DNA of 64,000 nt from assembly GCF_000317305.3 (NCBI RefSeq), contig NC_023036.2, forward strand, positions 5,332,001-5,396,000, given 5' to 3'. The stretch is from Mycolicibacterium neoaurum VKM Ac-1815D (lineage in GTDB: Bacteria > Actinomycetota > Actinomycetes > Mycobacteriales > Mycobacteriaceae). The position numbers and the translations under genes are program-made. Shown here piece after piece: positions 15,602-24,433 of the stretch. Positions within the stretch are counted from its first letter, which is position 1. Each line of letters begins with the position of its first letter. The notes under the pieces are model-generated. The model was given only the letters and a program-made list of their open reading frames with translations, did no database searches and was not told the origin of the DNA.

Positions 15602-16710
15602 CCAGGCGACGTTGGCGCACGGCGCGGATCATCGGGCTGGCAATCGTGTTGATCGTGGCGGTGTCCGCGTTCGGCGCCTACCTGACCGCGCCGCGTGGGG
15701 GCGGACTGCTGGCGGCCGACTCGACCGCTCCCGACGGCGCGCACGCACTGCTGACGCTGCTGCGCGATCAGGGTATCGATGTCGTGGTGGCCGATGATGT
15801 CGACGAGGTCGCCGCGGCCGCCGGCCCCGACACGTTGATCGCCGTCGCCCAGACGTTCTTCCTGCTCGACGGCGACGTCCTGGACCGGTTGGCCGCCCTT
15901 CCCGGCGATCGGCTGCTCATCGCGCCGTCCGGTGTCACCCGCGAACACCTGGCACCGGGAATCGACGTGGACGGTACCGCGCAGTTCGGCGGACGGCCGG
16001 CCTGTGATCTCCGCGAGGCGGTCACCGCCGGTGATGTCCAACTCGGGTTCAGCGACACCTTCGCCAGGGCAGACGACGGCGCGGCCACCCGCTGTTACGG
16101 CGGAGCCTTGTTGCGCTACCAGGACGGCGGGCGCACCGTGACCCTCGTCGGGAGTGGCGCCTTCATGACCAACGCCGGGCTTCTCGGACAGGGCAGCGCC
16201 GCGCTGGCGATGAATCTGTCCGGCACCCACCAACGCGTCATCTGGTATGCCCCGCAACGGATCGAAGGTGAGACGACCGGTTCGACATCGCTGGTCGATC
16301 TGATACCGGCCCAGGTCGTCTGGGCCGTGGTCCAGATCGGTCTCGCCGTGCTGCTGGTCGCCTGGTGGCGCGCGCGCCGGCTCGGGCCGCTGGTCGCCGA
16401 GCGACTGCCCGTGGTGGTGCGGGCGTCGGAGACCGTCGAGGGCAGGGCACGGTTGTATCGCTCCCGGCGGGCCCGCGACCGCGCCGCCGCGGCACTACGC
16501 ACTGCGGCGCTGTCCCGACTACGTCCGCGGCTGGGTCTGGGCCTGCGCTCGTCGCCGGACGCGATCGTTCATGCGGTGGCGGCTCGCACCGGAGCGGACG
16601 CGCGGGCGCTGTCGCACACCCTGTTCGGACCCCCGCCCAGCACCGACGAGCAACTCCTCGGGCTGGCACGACATCTCGACGATATCGAAAGGCAGGTCGC
16701 ACAGTCGTGA
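15598..16710 (+). CDS. DUF4350 membrane protein (Rv3691 type)
   Basis: A 370-residue protein. Membrane helices lie at about 9-30 and about 238-262, with a DUF4350 domain between them (SPDGAHALLTLL-like SAPDGAHALLTLLRDQGIDV, about residues 43-62) facing outward or acting as a GATase-like fold. The cytoplasmic tail has ARLYRSRRARDRAAAALR. It overlaps its neighbours by 4 bp on both sides (ATGA, GTGA), showing tight coupling to DUF4129 and MoxR. Confidence 0.82.
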   Translation: MTRRRWRTARIIGLAIVLIVAVSAFGAYLTAPRGGGLLAADSTAPDGAHALLTLLRDQGIDVVVADDVDEVAAAAGPDTLIAVAQTFFLLDGDVLDRLAALPGDRLLIAPSGVTREHLAPGIDVDGTAQFGGRPACDLREAVTAGDVQLGFSDTFARADDGAATRCYGGALLRYQDGGRTVTLVGSGAFMTNAGLLGQGSAALAMNLSGTHQRVIWYAPQRIEGETTGSTSLVDLIPAQVVWAVVQIGLAVLLVAWWRARRLGPLVAERLPVVVRASETVEGRARLYRSRRARDRAAAALRTAALSRLRPRLGLGLRSSPDAIVHAVAARTGADARALSHTLFGPPPSTDEQLLGLARHLDDIERQVAQS

Positions 16711-17660
16711 CACAACCCGAGGCCGCACGGGAGGCGCTACTCGCCCTGCGCGCAGAAATCTCCAAGGCCGTCGTCGGACAGGACGCCGTGGTCAGCGGGC
16801 TGGTGATCGCCCTGCTCTGCCGCGGACACGTCCTGCTCGAGGGCGTACCCGGGGTGGCCAAGACACTGCTGGTGCGCAGCCTCGCCGCGACCCTGCGGCT
16901 GGACTTCACGCGCGTGCAATTCACCCCGGACCTGATGCCCGGCGATGTGACCGGTTCGCTGATCTACGACGCCCGTACCGCCGAGTTCGCCTTCCGCGCC
17001 GGCCCGGTGTTCACCAACCTGCTACTGGCGGACGAGATCAACCGCACTCCGCCCAAGACCCAGGCAGCGCTGTTGGAGGCCATGGAGGAACGGCAGGTCA
17101 CCGTCGATGGCGCGGCGCGCGCGCTGCCCGACCCGTTCATCGTCGCGGCCACCCAGAATCCGATCGAGTACGAGGGCACCTATCAGCTGCCGGAGGCCCA
17201 ACTTGACCGATTCCTGCTGAAGCTCAACGTGCCGTTGCCACCACGTGATCAGGAGATCGCGATATTGCACCGGCACGCAACGGGTTTCGATCCTCGCAAT
17301 CTCTCCGCGCTGACCGCGGTGGCCGGGCCGGAGGATCTTGCCGCCGGCCGTGCGGCCGTGCGCCAGGTGATGGCCGCCCCGGAAATCCTCGGATACATCG
17401 TCGACATCGCCGGCGCCACCAGGACGTCACCGGCTCTTCAGCTCGGGGTGTCACCGCGCGGTGCGACCGCGCTGCTGGCCACCGCACGATCCTGGGCATG
17501 GCTGTCGGGTCGCAACTTCGTGACCCCCGACGATGTCAAGGCGATGGCACGGCCGACGTTGCGGCACCGGATCGCCCTGCGTCCGGAGGCCGAACTGGAG
17601 GGCGCCGATGCCGACGGTGTGCTGGACGGAATCCTGGCGTCGGTGCCGGTGCCGCGGTAA
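16707..17660 (+). CDS. moxR2: MoxR-family AAA+ ATPase (Rv3692 type)
   Basis: A 317-residue AAA+ protein. Walker A is GVPGVAKT, Walker B is LLADEINRTPPKTQAALLEAMEE, and sensor 1 is VAATQNPIEYEGTYQLPEAQLDRF. MoxR ATPases act as chaperones that remodel or insert metals into partners together with a vWA-type protein, here the DUF58 product. GTG 16707 overlaps the DUF4350 stop. Gene order matches moxR2 in M. tuberculosis. Confidence 0.9.
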   Translation: MTQPEAAREALLALRAEISKAVVGQDAVVSGLVIALLCRGHVLLEGVPGVAKTLLVRSLAATLRLDFTRVQFTPDLMPGDVTGSLIYDARTAEFAFRAGPVFTNLLLADEINRTPPKTQAALLEAMEERQVTVDGAARALPDPFIVAATQNPIEYEGTYQLPEAQLDRFLLKLNVPLPPRDQEIAILHRHATGFDPRNLSALTAVAGPEDLAAGRAAVRQVMAAPEILGYIVDIAGATRTSPALQLGVSPRGATALLATARSWAWLSGRNFVTPDDVKAMARPTLRHRIALRPEAELEGADADGVLDGILASVPVPR

Positions 17661-18982
17661 TGGTTCTCACCGGGCGGGCCGGACTGCTGGCGGCGCTTGG
17701 CGTGCTGCCGGTGGTCGTCTCGCCATGGCCGGCAACGATGTTCGTGGTCGTGGCCGTGATGATCGGCGCGCTGCTGATCGCCGATGCGCTGCTGGCCGCC
17801 GGCCTCGACCGGCTGGAGCTGCGGCGCACCGGGGACAGCACCGCCCGTCTGGGCCAACCGGTGCGCATCGAGCTCGAGGTACGTCATGGCGGAAAGCGGA
17901 GGCTGCGCGGGCAGATCCGCGATGCCTGGGCACCCAGCGCGCGGGCACGGCCCCGGGTCCAGCGGCTCGATATCCCCGCCGGCGGGCGGGCCAGGATCGC
18001 CACCGAGCTCGCGCCGGTGCGCCGTGGCGATCAGCACGCCGCGCATGTCACCGTGCGGGCGATAGGCCCGCTGGGGTTGGCCGGGCGGCAGCGCACGACG
18101 CACGCCGACTGGCAGATACGCGTCCTACCGCCGTTCCTGTCCCGTAAGCATCTTCCGTCACGGCTGGCCAAACTGCGCGAGCTCGACGGGATGGTCCCGG
18201 TCTTGATCCGCGGGCAGGGCACCGAATTCGACACACTTCGCGAATACGTCGACGGCGACGACGTGCGGTCCATCGACTGGCGCGCCACCGCGCGGCGGGG
18301 TGATGTCATGGTGCGGACCTGGCGCCCGGAGCGGGACCGGCGGGTGGTCATCGTGCTGGACACCGGCCGGACCTCGGCGGGCCGGATCGGAGTGGACCCG
18401 CTGTCGTCCGACCCGGCGGGGTGGCCTCGGCTGGATTGGTCGATGGATGCCGCGCTGTTGTTGGCCGCGCTGGCCTCGCGGGCCGGTGACCACGTCGACT
18501 TCCTGGCACACGACCGGATCAGCCGGGCCGGTGTGTTCGGCGCCTCGCGACGGGAACTGTTGGCGCAATTGGTCTCGGCGATGGCGCCCCTGGAGCCGGC
18601 TCTGCTCGAATCCGATGCGACGGCCATGGTGGCCGCCGTGCAGCGGCGCGTTCGCCGGCGCGCCCTGGTGGTGCTGCTGACCGATCTGAACGCCTCGGCT
18701 CTGGACGAGGGCCTGTTGCCGGTATTGCCGCAGCTGTCGGCGCGCCACCAGGTGATGGTGGCCGCCGTGACCGATCCGCGGGTCGACGCGTTGGCCTCGG
18801 GCCGCTCCGATGCCGCACAGATCTACGACGCGGCGGCCGCCGAGCGGGCCCGCAACGATCGCCGCGATATCGCGGACCGATTGCGGGGCCACGGTGTCGA
18901 CGTCATCGACGCCGCACCGCAGGATCTGGCACCCGCACTGGCCGACCGCTATCTGGCGATGAAGGCCACCGGCCGGCTCTAG
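17660..18982 (+). CDS. DUF58 (vWA-like) protein (Rv3693 type)
   Basis: A 440-residue protein. Two hydrophobic helices lie in the first 50 residues. A beta-rich middle follows, and the DUF58 signature EFDTLREYVDGDDVRSIDW is at about 202-220. The vWA-like fold begins at RRVVIVLDTGRTS, a MIDAS-type DxxxS-like strand. It is the expected partner of the MoxR ATPase; the ATG shares a base with the MoxR stop. The product probably sits at the membrane and recruits the ATPase to an envelope client. Confidence 0.87.
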   Translation: MVLTGRAGLLAALGVLPVVVSPWPATMFVVVAVMIGALLIADALLAAGLDRLELRRTGDSTARLGQPVRIELEVRHGGKRRLRGQIRDAWAPSARARPRVQRLDIPAGGRARIATELAPVRRGDQHAAHVTVRAIGPLGLAGRQRTTHADWQIRVLPPFLSRKHLPSRLAKLRELDGMVPVLIRGQGTEFDTLREYVDGDDVRSIDWRATARRGDVMVRTWRPERDRRVVIVLDTGRTSAGRIGVDPLSSDPAGWPRLDWSMDAALLLAALASRAGDHVDFLAHDRISRAGVFGASRRELLAQLVSAMAPLEPALLESDATAMVAAVQRRVRRRALVVLLTDLNASALDEGLLPVLPQLSARHQVMVAAVTDPRVDALASGRSDAAQIYDAAAAERARNDRRDIADRLRGHGVDVIDAAPQDLAPALADRYLAMKATGRL

Positions 18983-19971
18983 CCTGTCGGGACGACATCC
19001 GGCGCATCCTCGACATCGCCGGTCAGGCCCGCTCGACGGGCGGCTCTCCCGAAGTGCACGACATAGCCGAGGAACGCGATCTCGGCGGCCACCCCGATGG
19101 TGACGCGCGCCCAGGTCGGCAGCGGTGACGGGGTGACCAGCGCCTCGATCAACCCGGAGATCAGCAGCACCACCACCAGCCCACCCGCCACTGCGACCAC
19201 CGCGCGGCCGCGCTCGGCGAGCAGCTGTGACCGCGGCCGGTCACCGGGTGAGACGACCGACCAGCCCAGCCGCATCCCTGCGGCGGCCGCCAAGAACACC
19301 GCGGTCAGTTCGAGCAGGCCGTGCGGTGTGATCAACCCGAGGAACAGGTCCCCCTTCCCGGCGCCGAACATCAGACCCCCGGACACGCCGACGTTGGCGG
19401 CGTTCTGGAACAGCACCCACGGTATGGGCAGACCGAGCAGGACCGCGAATGCGATGCACTGGGCGGCGACCCAGGCGTTGTTGACCCAGACCCGCAGCCC
19501 GAACGAACCGGCCGGGTTCTCGCTGTAATACGCCTCGAAGTCGTGGTTGATCAACTGTTGTAGTTCCGCGGGTGTGCCCAATGTCGCGCGCACCTCGGGA
19601 TTGCCGGCCACCCAGAATCCGATGACGATCGCGACCACGAGGAAGCCCAGCGCGGACCCGAGCCACCACCGTCGACAGTCATAGGCCACCAGCGGGAACG
19701 AGACCGTCCAGAACCGGATGAATTCGCGCCACAGCGGCGCCCTTGCCCCGGTGACGGCCGATCGGGCACGCGCCACCAGCCCGGACAACTTCGCGACCAA
19801 CACCGCATCCCCGGCGGAACTGCGGACCACCGAAAGGTGGGTGGACGCCCGCTGATACAGATCGATCAGCTCGTCGATCTCGGCCCCGGTCAGGTTGCGC
19901 CGCCGCTTCAGCAGCTGCTCCAGCCGGTTCCATGCCGGGGTGTGGGCGAGCACGAACGCATCGACATCCAC
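18979..19971 (-). CDS. SpoIIM-like membrane protein (Rv3694c type)
   Basis: A 330-residue protein with a cytoplasmic helical N-terminal part (about 90 residues) and then about five to six membrane helices. PHGLLELTAVFLAAAAGMRLG and NAANVGVSGGLMFGAGKG match the stage II sporulation protein M/DUF95 family. In Actinobacteria these genes pair with RDD and MoxR genes. The GTG at 19971 is chosen: TAGGAT lies 7 nt upstream, consistent with leaderless transcription, and the start then fits the family. It is convergent with the DUF58 gene (4-bp overlap) and divergent from the RDD gene. Confidence 0.85.
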   Translation of the reverse strand: MDVDAFVLAHTPAWNRLEQLLKRRRNLTGAEIDELIDLYQRASTHLSVVRSSAGDAVLVAKLSGLVARARSAVTGARAPLWREFIRFWTVSFPLVAYDCRRWWLGSALGFLVVAIVIGFWVAGNPEVRATLGTPAELQQLINHDFEAYYSENPAGSFGLRVWVNNAWVAAQCIAFAVLLGLPIPWVLFQNAANVGVSGGLMFGAGKGDLFLGLITPHGLLELTAVFLAAAAGMRLGWSVVSPGDRPRSQLLAERGRAVVAVAGGLVVVLLISGLIEALVTPSPLPTWARVTIGVAAEIAFLGYVVHFGRAARRAGLTGDVEDAPDVVPTG

Positions 19972-19978
19972 GCTGGCG

Positions 19979-19991
19979 ATCCTAGTAGCGT
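19979..19991. promoter_or_regulatory. Back-to-back -10 elements between SpoIIM and RDD genes
   Basis: TAGGAT on the minus strand (19979-19984) lies 7 nt before the SpoIIM-like GTG. TAGCGT on the plus strand (19986-19991) lies 7 nt before the RDD ATG. Only one base separates them, so the two promoters must compete for polymerase. Confidence 0.45.
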
Positions 19992-19998
19992 TCGGGGC

Positions 19999-20850
19999 AT
20001 GGTCATGCAGCCAGAACCCGTGGTGACCGGTGACGCGGTGCAACTCGAGGTGTCGATCGCCCAGCTACCGGTGCGTGCGGCCGCGGCGTTGATCGACGTC
20101 ATGGTGATGGGCTTCGGATATCTGATCCTGTCGATGTTGTGGGCGCTGACCCTGGCCGATTTCGATCCGGCGCTCTCGGCGGCGGTGCTGATCATCTTCC
20201 TTGTGCTGGTGCTGGTCGGCTATCCGGTGACGTTCGAGATGGCCTCCGGCGGGCGCTCGCTGGGCAAGATGGCACTGGGTTTACGGGTCGTCTCTGAAGA
20301 CGGCGGTCCGGAACGGCTGCGGCAGGCGGTTTTTCGAGCGTTGTCCAGTGTAATCGAGATATGGATGCTGACCGGCGGTCCCGCCGTGATCTGCAGCATG
20401 CTCTCCCCGAAGGGCAAACGCATCGGTGACGTCTTCGCGGGCACCATCGTAATCAGCGAGCGCGCACCCAAGCTGAACCCGCCGCCGCCGATGCCGCCGG
20501 GGCTGGCGTGGTGGGCCGCGACATTGCAGCTGTCCGGGCTGGGCGCCGAGCAGGCGAACATGGCGCGCCAATTCCTCACCCGGTCGGCGCAGCTGCAGCC
20601 GCAGGTGCGCGCCGAGATGGGGCAGCGCATCGCCGGACAGTTTGTCGCGAGGATCTCTCCCCCGCCGCCGCCCGGCGCCTCCGCCGAGGAGGTGCTGGCG
20701 GCGGTCCTGGCCGAGCGCCACCGCCGCGAGCTGGTCCGTCTGCAGGTGCCGCCGTCACCGGGCATGCCGCCGGGGCCGGGCCTTCCCCCGACACCATCGT
20801 CGGCACCACCGCCACCGCCACCGACCGCCGGGTTCTCGGCACCCACCTGA
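19999..20850 (+). CDS. RDD-family membrane protein (Rv3695 type)
   Basis: A 283-residue protein. The RDD domain (about 10-150) has the charged RAAAALIDVM entry motif, two to three membrane helices and SGGRSLGKMALGLRVV. The C-terminal half is soluble, with helical AEQANMARQFLTRSAQLQP and a Pro-rich end. RDD proteins are linked to ion exchange or membrane scaffolding. Together with the divergent SpoIIM-like gene it completes the MoxR island seen in M. tuberculosis. Confidence 0.85.
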   Translation: MVMQPEPVVTGDAVQLEVSIAQLPVRAAAALIDVMVMGFGYLILSMLWALTLADFDPALSAAVLIIFLVLVLVGYPVTFEMASGGRSLGKMALGLRVVSEDGGPERLRQAVFRALSSVIEIWMLTGGPAVICSMLSPKGKRIGDVFAGTIVISERAPKLNPPPPMPPGLAWWAATLQLSGLGAEQANMARQFLTRSAQLQPQVRAEMGQRIAGQFVARISPPPPPGASAEEVLAAVLAERHRRELVRLQVPPSPGMPPGPGLPPTPSSAPPPPPPTAGFSAPT

Positions 20851-20867
20851 AAGCACATCCCCAAAGT

Positions 20868-20907
20868 GGGACACAGATGTCTCATTATGGGATGTTTGTG
20901 CTAGCTT
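20868..20907 (+). promoter_or_regulatory. lfrR promoter with operator-like palindrome
   Basis: GGGACA-CAGA-TGTCTC (20868-20883) is a near-perfect 6+6 inverted repeat. It lies where the -35 should be for TAGCTT (20902-20907), a -10 hexamer 7 nt before the lfrR ATG. In M. smegmatis LfrR represses the lfrRA operon by binding upstream of lfrR, so this is the best candidate operator here. Confidence 0.55.
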
Positions 20908-20914
20908 TAGCGTC

Positions 20915-21484
20915 ATGAGTGTCCACGACATTGGTGAAACCGGGGCGCGCAATCGCACCCGGCGCGCCATCGTCGAGGCAGCCATCGGTGTCATGACCGA
21001 CAACCCGACCGCGCCGCTGTCCGAGATCGCAGATGCCGCGGGCGTCGGGCGCAGCACGCTGCACCGGTATTTCCCCGAACGCATGGATCTGCTGCGTGCG
21101 GTCGCCCTGCAGGTACACGCCGCCAGCAATGCAGCCATCGAAGCGGCCGACCCGGAGTGCGGTCCGATGATCCCGGCACTGCGCAGGGTCGTGGAAAGTC
21201 AGCTCGATCTCGGCCCGATCATGCAGTACGTCTACACCGAACCGTTGATCCAGTCCGACCGCGAGCTGGCGGCCTTCCTGGACACCGGTGACGAGGTCAT
21301 CAGCGAAATTCTCTCGCGCGCAACGGCGGAAGGGCCCGCATATCCCCCAGGGTGGTCGCGGCGGGTCTTCTGGTCACTGCTTCTGACCGGCTACTCCGCC
21401 GTCCGCGACGACGGCATCCCCCGCCAACAGGTCGTCGACGCCATCATGAACAGCCTCACCCAGGGCACCATCACTTCTCCATAA
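20915..21484 (+). CDS. lfrR: TetR-family repressor of the LfrA efflux pump
   Basis: A 189-residue TetR protein. The helix-turn-helix is SEIADAAGVGRSTLHRYFPER (about 36-56). The ligand domain includes RRVVESQLDLGPIMQYVY and PPGWSRRVFWSLL, both near-identical to M. smegmatis LfrR. LfrR is a drug-responsive repressor of the multidrug pump LfrA. The gene lies 10 bp upstream of lfrA on the same strand, the known lfrRA arrangement. ATG 20915 appears leaderless. Confidence 0.93.
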   Translation: MSVHDIGETGARNRTRRAIVEAAIGVMTDNPTAPLSEIADAAGVGRSTLHRYFPERMDLLRAVALQVHAASNAAIEAADPECGPMIPALRRVVESQLDLGPIMQYVYTEPLIQSDRELAAFLDTGDEVISEILSRATAEGPAYPPGWSRRVFWSLLLTGYSAVRDDGIPRQQVVDAIMNSLTQGTITSP

Positions 21485-21494
21485 GGACCACCCC

Positions 21495-23033
21495 ATGACC
21501 ACCCATTCCGATGCGACCGCATCGGTGACACCACCGGCGGCCACTCCCCGGCGCGCCTGGCTGGCGCTGGCAGTTCTCACCCTCCCGGTGATGCTGATCG
21601 CCATCGACAACACCGTGCTGGCCTTCGCGCTGCCCGCCATCGCCGAGGATTTCCGCCCACCGGCTGCGACCCAGCTGTGGATTGTCGACGTGTACTCCCT
21701 GGTGTTGGCCGCCCTGCTGGTCGCCATGGGCAGCATCGGCGACCGGATCGGCCGGCGCCGCCTGCTGCTGATCGGTGGTGCCGGGTTCGCCGTCGTGTCG
21801 GCCGCGGCCGCTTTCGCACCCACCGCCGAGATGCTGGTGCTTGCCCGCGCCGTGCTCGGCTTCTTCGGCGCCATGTTGATGCCCTCCACACTCTCGCTGA
21901 TCCGCAACATCTTCACCGAGGCCTCGGCGCGCCGGCTCGCGATCGCCATCTGGGCCTCGTGCTTCACCGCCGGGTCCACCCTGGGCCCGATCGTCGGCGG
22001 CGCGCTGTTGGAGCATTTCCATTGGGGCGCAGTGTTCCTGATCGCGGTGCCGATCCTGTTGCCGCTGCTGATCCTGGCGCCCAAGCTCGTTCCTGAGTCC
22101 AAGGACCCCAATCCGGGCCCACTGGACCCGATCAGCGTCGTGCTGTCGTTCGTCGCGATGCTGCCCTTCGTCTGGGCCATCAAGACCGCTGCCCATGACG
22201 GGCCCTCACCGGTCGTGGTGGCAGCCTTCGCGCTCGGCATCGGCGCAGGCGTGTTGTTCGTGCGACGCCAGACCCGCAGCGCCACACCGATGCTCGACAT
22301 GGCGCTGTTCCGCTCCGGCCCGTTCACCTCGTCGATCCTGGCGAACTTCCTGTCCATCGTCGGACTGATCGGGTTCATCTTCTTCGTGTCCCAGCACCTG
22401 CAGCTGGTGCTCGGGCTGAGCCCGCTGATGGCCGGTCTGGTGACCTTGCCGGGTGCGGTGCTGTCGATGGTCGCCGGTATCTCGGTGGTCAAGGCCGCCA
22501 AGCACTTCTCACCGCAGGCACTGATCGTGTTCGGTCTGGTGTTCGTCGCCGCGGGCTTCATCATGATCCTGCTGTTCCGCCACGACCTTTCGGTGACGGC
22601 GGTGATCGTGTCGTTCCTGGTCCTGGAGCTGGGCGTCGGCGTGTCGCAGACCATCTCCAACGACACCATCGTGGCGTCGGTGCCCGCAGCGAAAGCCGGT
22701 GCGGCATCGGCGGTCTCGGAGACCGCCTACGAGCTGGGCGCGGTGGTCGGTGCGGCCACCCTGGGCACCATCTTCACCGCGTTCTACCGCGCCAACGTCG
22801 AGGTGCCCGCGGGGCTGACACCGGCCCAGACCGGCGATGCCGCCGAGAGCATCGGCGGGGCCACCTCGGTGGCACGCGACCTGCCGCCCGAAACCGCTCA
22901 GCAGCTGCTGAACTCGGCGCACACGGCGTTCGACTCGGGTATCGCACCGACGGCGTCCATCGCCGCCGTGTTGGCCCTGACCGCCGCGGCCGTCGTCATC
23001 GTCGCGTTCCGGCGCACACCGGAAGCGCCGTAG
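21495..23033 (+). CDS. lfrA: Multidrug efflux transporter LfrA (MFS, 14 TM)
   Basis: A 512-residue DHA2-type major facilitator with about 14 membrane helices. AIDNTVLAFALPAIAEDF, the motif A loop GDRIGRRRLL, motif C WASCFTAGSTLGPIVGGAL and QLWIVDVYSL are nearly identical to M. smegmatis LfrA. That pump exports fluoroquinolones, ethidium and acriflavine using the proton gradient. The RBS is ATAAGGA about 9 nt before ATG 21495. It is co-transcribed with lfrR and convergent with the carotenoid oxygenase gene, 21 bp away. Confidence 0.93.
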   Translation: MTTHSDATASVTPPAATPRRAWLALAVLTLPVMLIAIDNTVLAFALPAIAEDFRPPAATQLWIVDVYSLVLAALLVAMGSIGDRIGRRRLLLIGGAGFAVVSAAAAFAPTAEMLVLARAVLGFFGAMLMPSTLSLIRNIFTEASARRLAIAIWASCFTAGSTLGPIVGGALLEHFHWGAVFLIAVPILLPLLILAPKLVPESKDPNPGPLDPISVVLSFVAMLPFVWAIKTAAHDGPSPVVVAAFALGIGAGVLFVRRQTRSATPMLDMALFRSGPFTSSILANFLSIVGLIGFIFFVSQHLQLVLGLSPLMAGLVTLPGAVLSMVAGISVVKAAKHFSPQALIVFGLVFVAAGFIMILLFRHDLSVTAVIVSFLVLELGVGVSQTISNDTIVASVPAAKAGAASAVSETAYELGAVVGAATLGTIFTAFYRANVEVPAGLTPAQTGDAAESIGGATSVARDLPPETAQQLLNSAHTAFDSGIAPTASIAAVLALTAAAVVIVAFRRTPEAP

Positions 23034-23054
23034 CCGGCGGACCGGTAACCGCCG

Positions 23055-24368
23055 TCAGGCCTCGATCCAGTTCCCGTGGAATCCGAAGGGCACCCGTTGC
23101 GGCAGCATGACGGTTGCGACCGGATCACCGGCGAAGTCGGAGGCGTCCAGGATCACCAGCTCACTGCCGTCTCGGGTCGGGTCGTACACGTAGCTGATGT
23201 ACCAGCCGTTGCTCTCGTCGGCGGGCCCGGGACCGGGGACGAAAACGGCCTCACCGGACACCGACGATCCGAAGGAATGCGTCACGGCCGAACCCGTGCC
23301 GAGGTCGTGGCGCACCAACTCGGCCTGCCCCACCGACACGGCGTAGCGGGCAGGCAGCCCGGCCAGCCGGTCGTCGATCCGCGGGAATTCGACGGCGCGG
23401 TCGTCGATCTGGCGCTCCGCGACGACCGCCCGATCCAGGTCGATGCGCCACTCCCACATCACCGCCTGCTCGGCGAAACCGCCGTCGTTGCGCCACAGCT
23501 CGGGATACCGGACCGCCTGCAGCACAACGCTGTTCGTGCTGTCGAAGGCATTGGCGACATGGAATACGTAACACGGGTCGATCTCGAACCAACGGATCTC
23601 ACCGAACGGGTCGTCGCGGCGCAGCACACCGAGGCGCGCCCCGTACTCGTCACTCCAGCGGTAGGGCATCTGACCCTCACCCTTGGTGGCGATGTCGATA
23701 TCGAATACCACCGGCAGATCCATGAAGATGACGTGCTCGGCGGTCATCGCGAAGTCGTGCATCATGGTGAGCGCACCGACCTCGACGGGACGGTCGATGA
23801 TCAGCTCGCCGTCCGCGGCAACCCGGTGGTAGGTGACATACGGGGCGACGAGACTGCCGTACCCGAAGAAATGCATCTCCCCCGTCGTCGGACAGATCTT
23901 GGGATGAGCGGTCATCGAATCGGTGAGCTTTCCGCCGAAATCGTAGGCGCCCAACGTCTCCAACTCCCTGCCGATCTCATAGGGGAATGACGACTCCACC
24001 AGGGCGAGGGTGCGGCCGGCATGGTTGACCACGTGGGTGTTGGCGACGGCCGATCGGAGATTCCGCGTGCCGTCAGGGTTGTAGACCGGGATATCGGCGT
24101 CGAAGCTGTCGGTGCGAACCCAGCGGTTGCGGTACCACTTCGCCGCGCCGTCCTCGATGCGCACGCCGTGGATCATGCCTTCACCGGTGAACCAGTGCCC
24201 CGCGGCTTCCCGCGGATTCGGTCCGTTGCGCAGGTACCAGCCGTTCAGCTCCGGCGGGATCGCCCCACGGGTCGGTAGGTCGTAGGCGGTCAGCTCGTCG
24301 GCTACGGGTGCGTAGTTGCCACGCCGGAAGAAGTCGCCGGTCTCGGGTAGGGCGGAGCCTGAGGACAT
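23055..24368 (-). CDS. Carotenoid cleavage oxygenase (RPE65/CCO family)
   Basis: A 437-residue seven-bladed beta-propeller dioxygenase. NGWYLRNGPNP and HWFTGEGMIHGVRIEDG are family landmarks. The four iron-binding histidines are likely those in MTAHPKI, MMHDFAMT, YVFHVANAF and GFHGNWIE (the last six residues end the protein). These enzymes cleave carotenoids, stilbenes or related double bonds with O2 and Fe(II). The ATG at 24368 removes a non-conserved N-terminal extension that would cross the operator. It is divergent from a PadR regulator, which probably controls it. Confidence 0.88.
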   Translation of the reverse strand: MSSGSALPETGDFFRRGNYAPVADELTAYDLPTRGAIPPELNGWYLRNGPNPREAAGHWFTGEGMIHGVRIEDGAAKWYRNRWVRTDSFDADIPVYNPDGTRNLRSAVANTHVVNHAGRTLALVESSFPYEIGRELETLGAYDFGGKLTDSMTAHPKICPTTGEMHFFGYGSLVAPYVTYHRVAADGELIIDRPVEVGALTMMHDFAMTAEHVIFMDLPVVFDIDIATKGEGQMPYRWSDEYGARLGVLRRDDPFGEIRWFEIDPCYVFHVANAFDSTNSVVLQAVRYPELWRNDGGFAEQAVMWEWRIDLDRAVVAERQIDDRAVEFPRIDDRLAGLPARYAVSVGQAELVRHDLGTGSAVTHSFGSSVSGEAVFVPGPGPADESNGWYISYVYDPTRDGSELVILDASDFAGDPVATVMLPQRVPFGFHGNWIEA

Positions 24369-24380
24369 GAACACACCATC

Positions 24381-24414
24381 ACATTCCACTAATGACATGT
24401 CAATAGTGGAATGT
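24381..24414. promoter_or_regulatory. 34-bp near-perfect palindrome between CCO and padR genes
   Basis: ACATTCCACTA (24381-24391) and TAGTGGAATGT (24404-24414) are perfect 11-bp inverted arms around TGACATGTCA, itself a perfect palindrome (24393-24402). Only the single A at 24392 and A at 24403 break the symmetry. It lies between two divergent starts and covers the -35 region of padR. This is the expected geometry for a PadR autoregulatory operator. Confidence 0.8.
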
Positions 24415-24421
24415 TGGAAGC

Positions 24422-24427
24422 TAAGCT
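24422..24427 (+). promoter_or_regulatory. -10-like element of padR
   Basis: TAAGCT is followed by 6 nt and the ATG at 24434, with no Shine-Dalgarno. The 34-bp palindrome ends 7 bp upstream and would overlap the -35, so binding there should block transcription. Confidence 0.5.
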
Positions 24428-24433
24428 CCTCCC

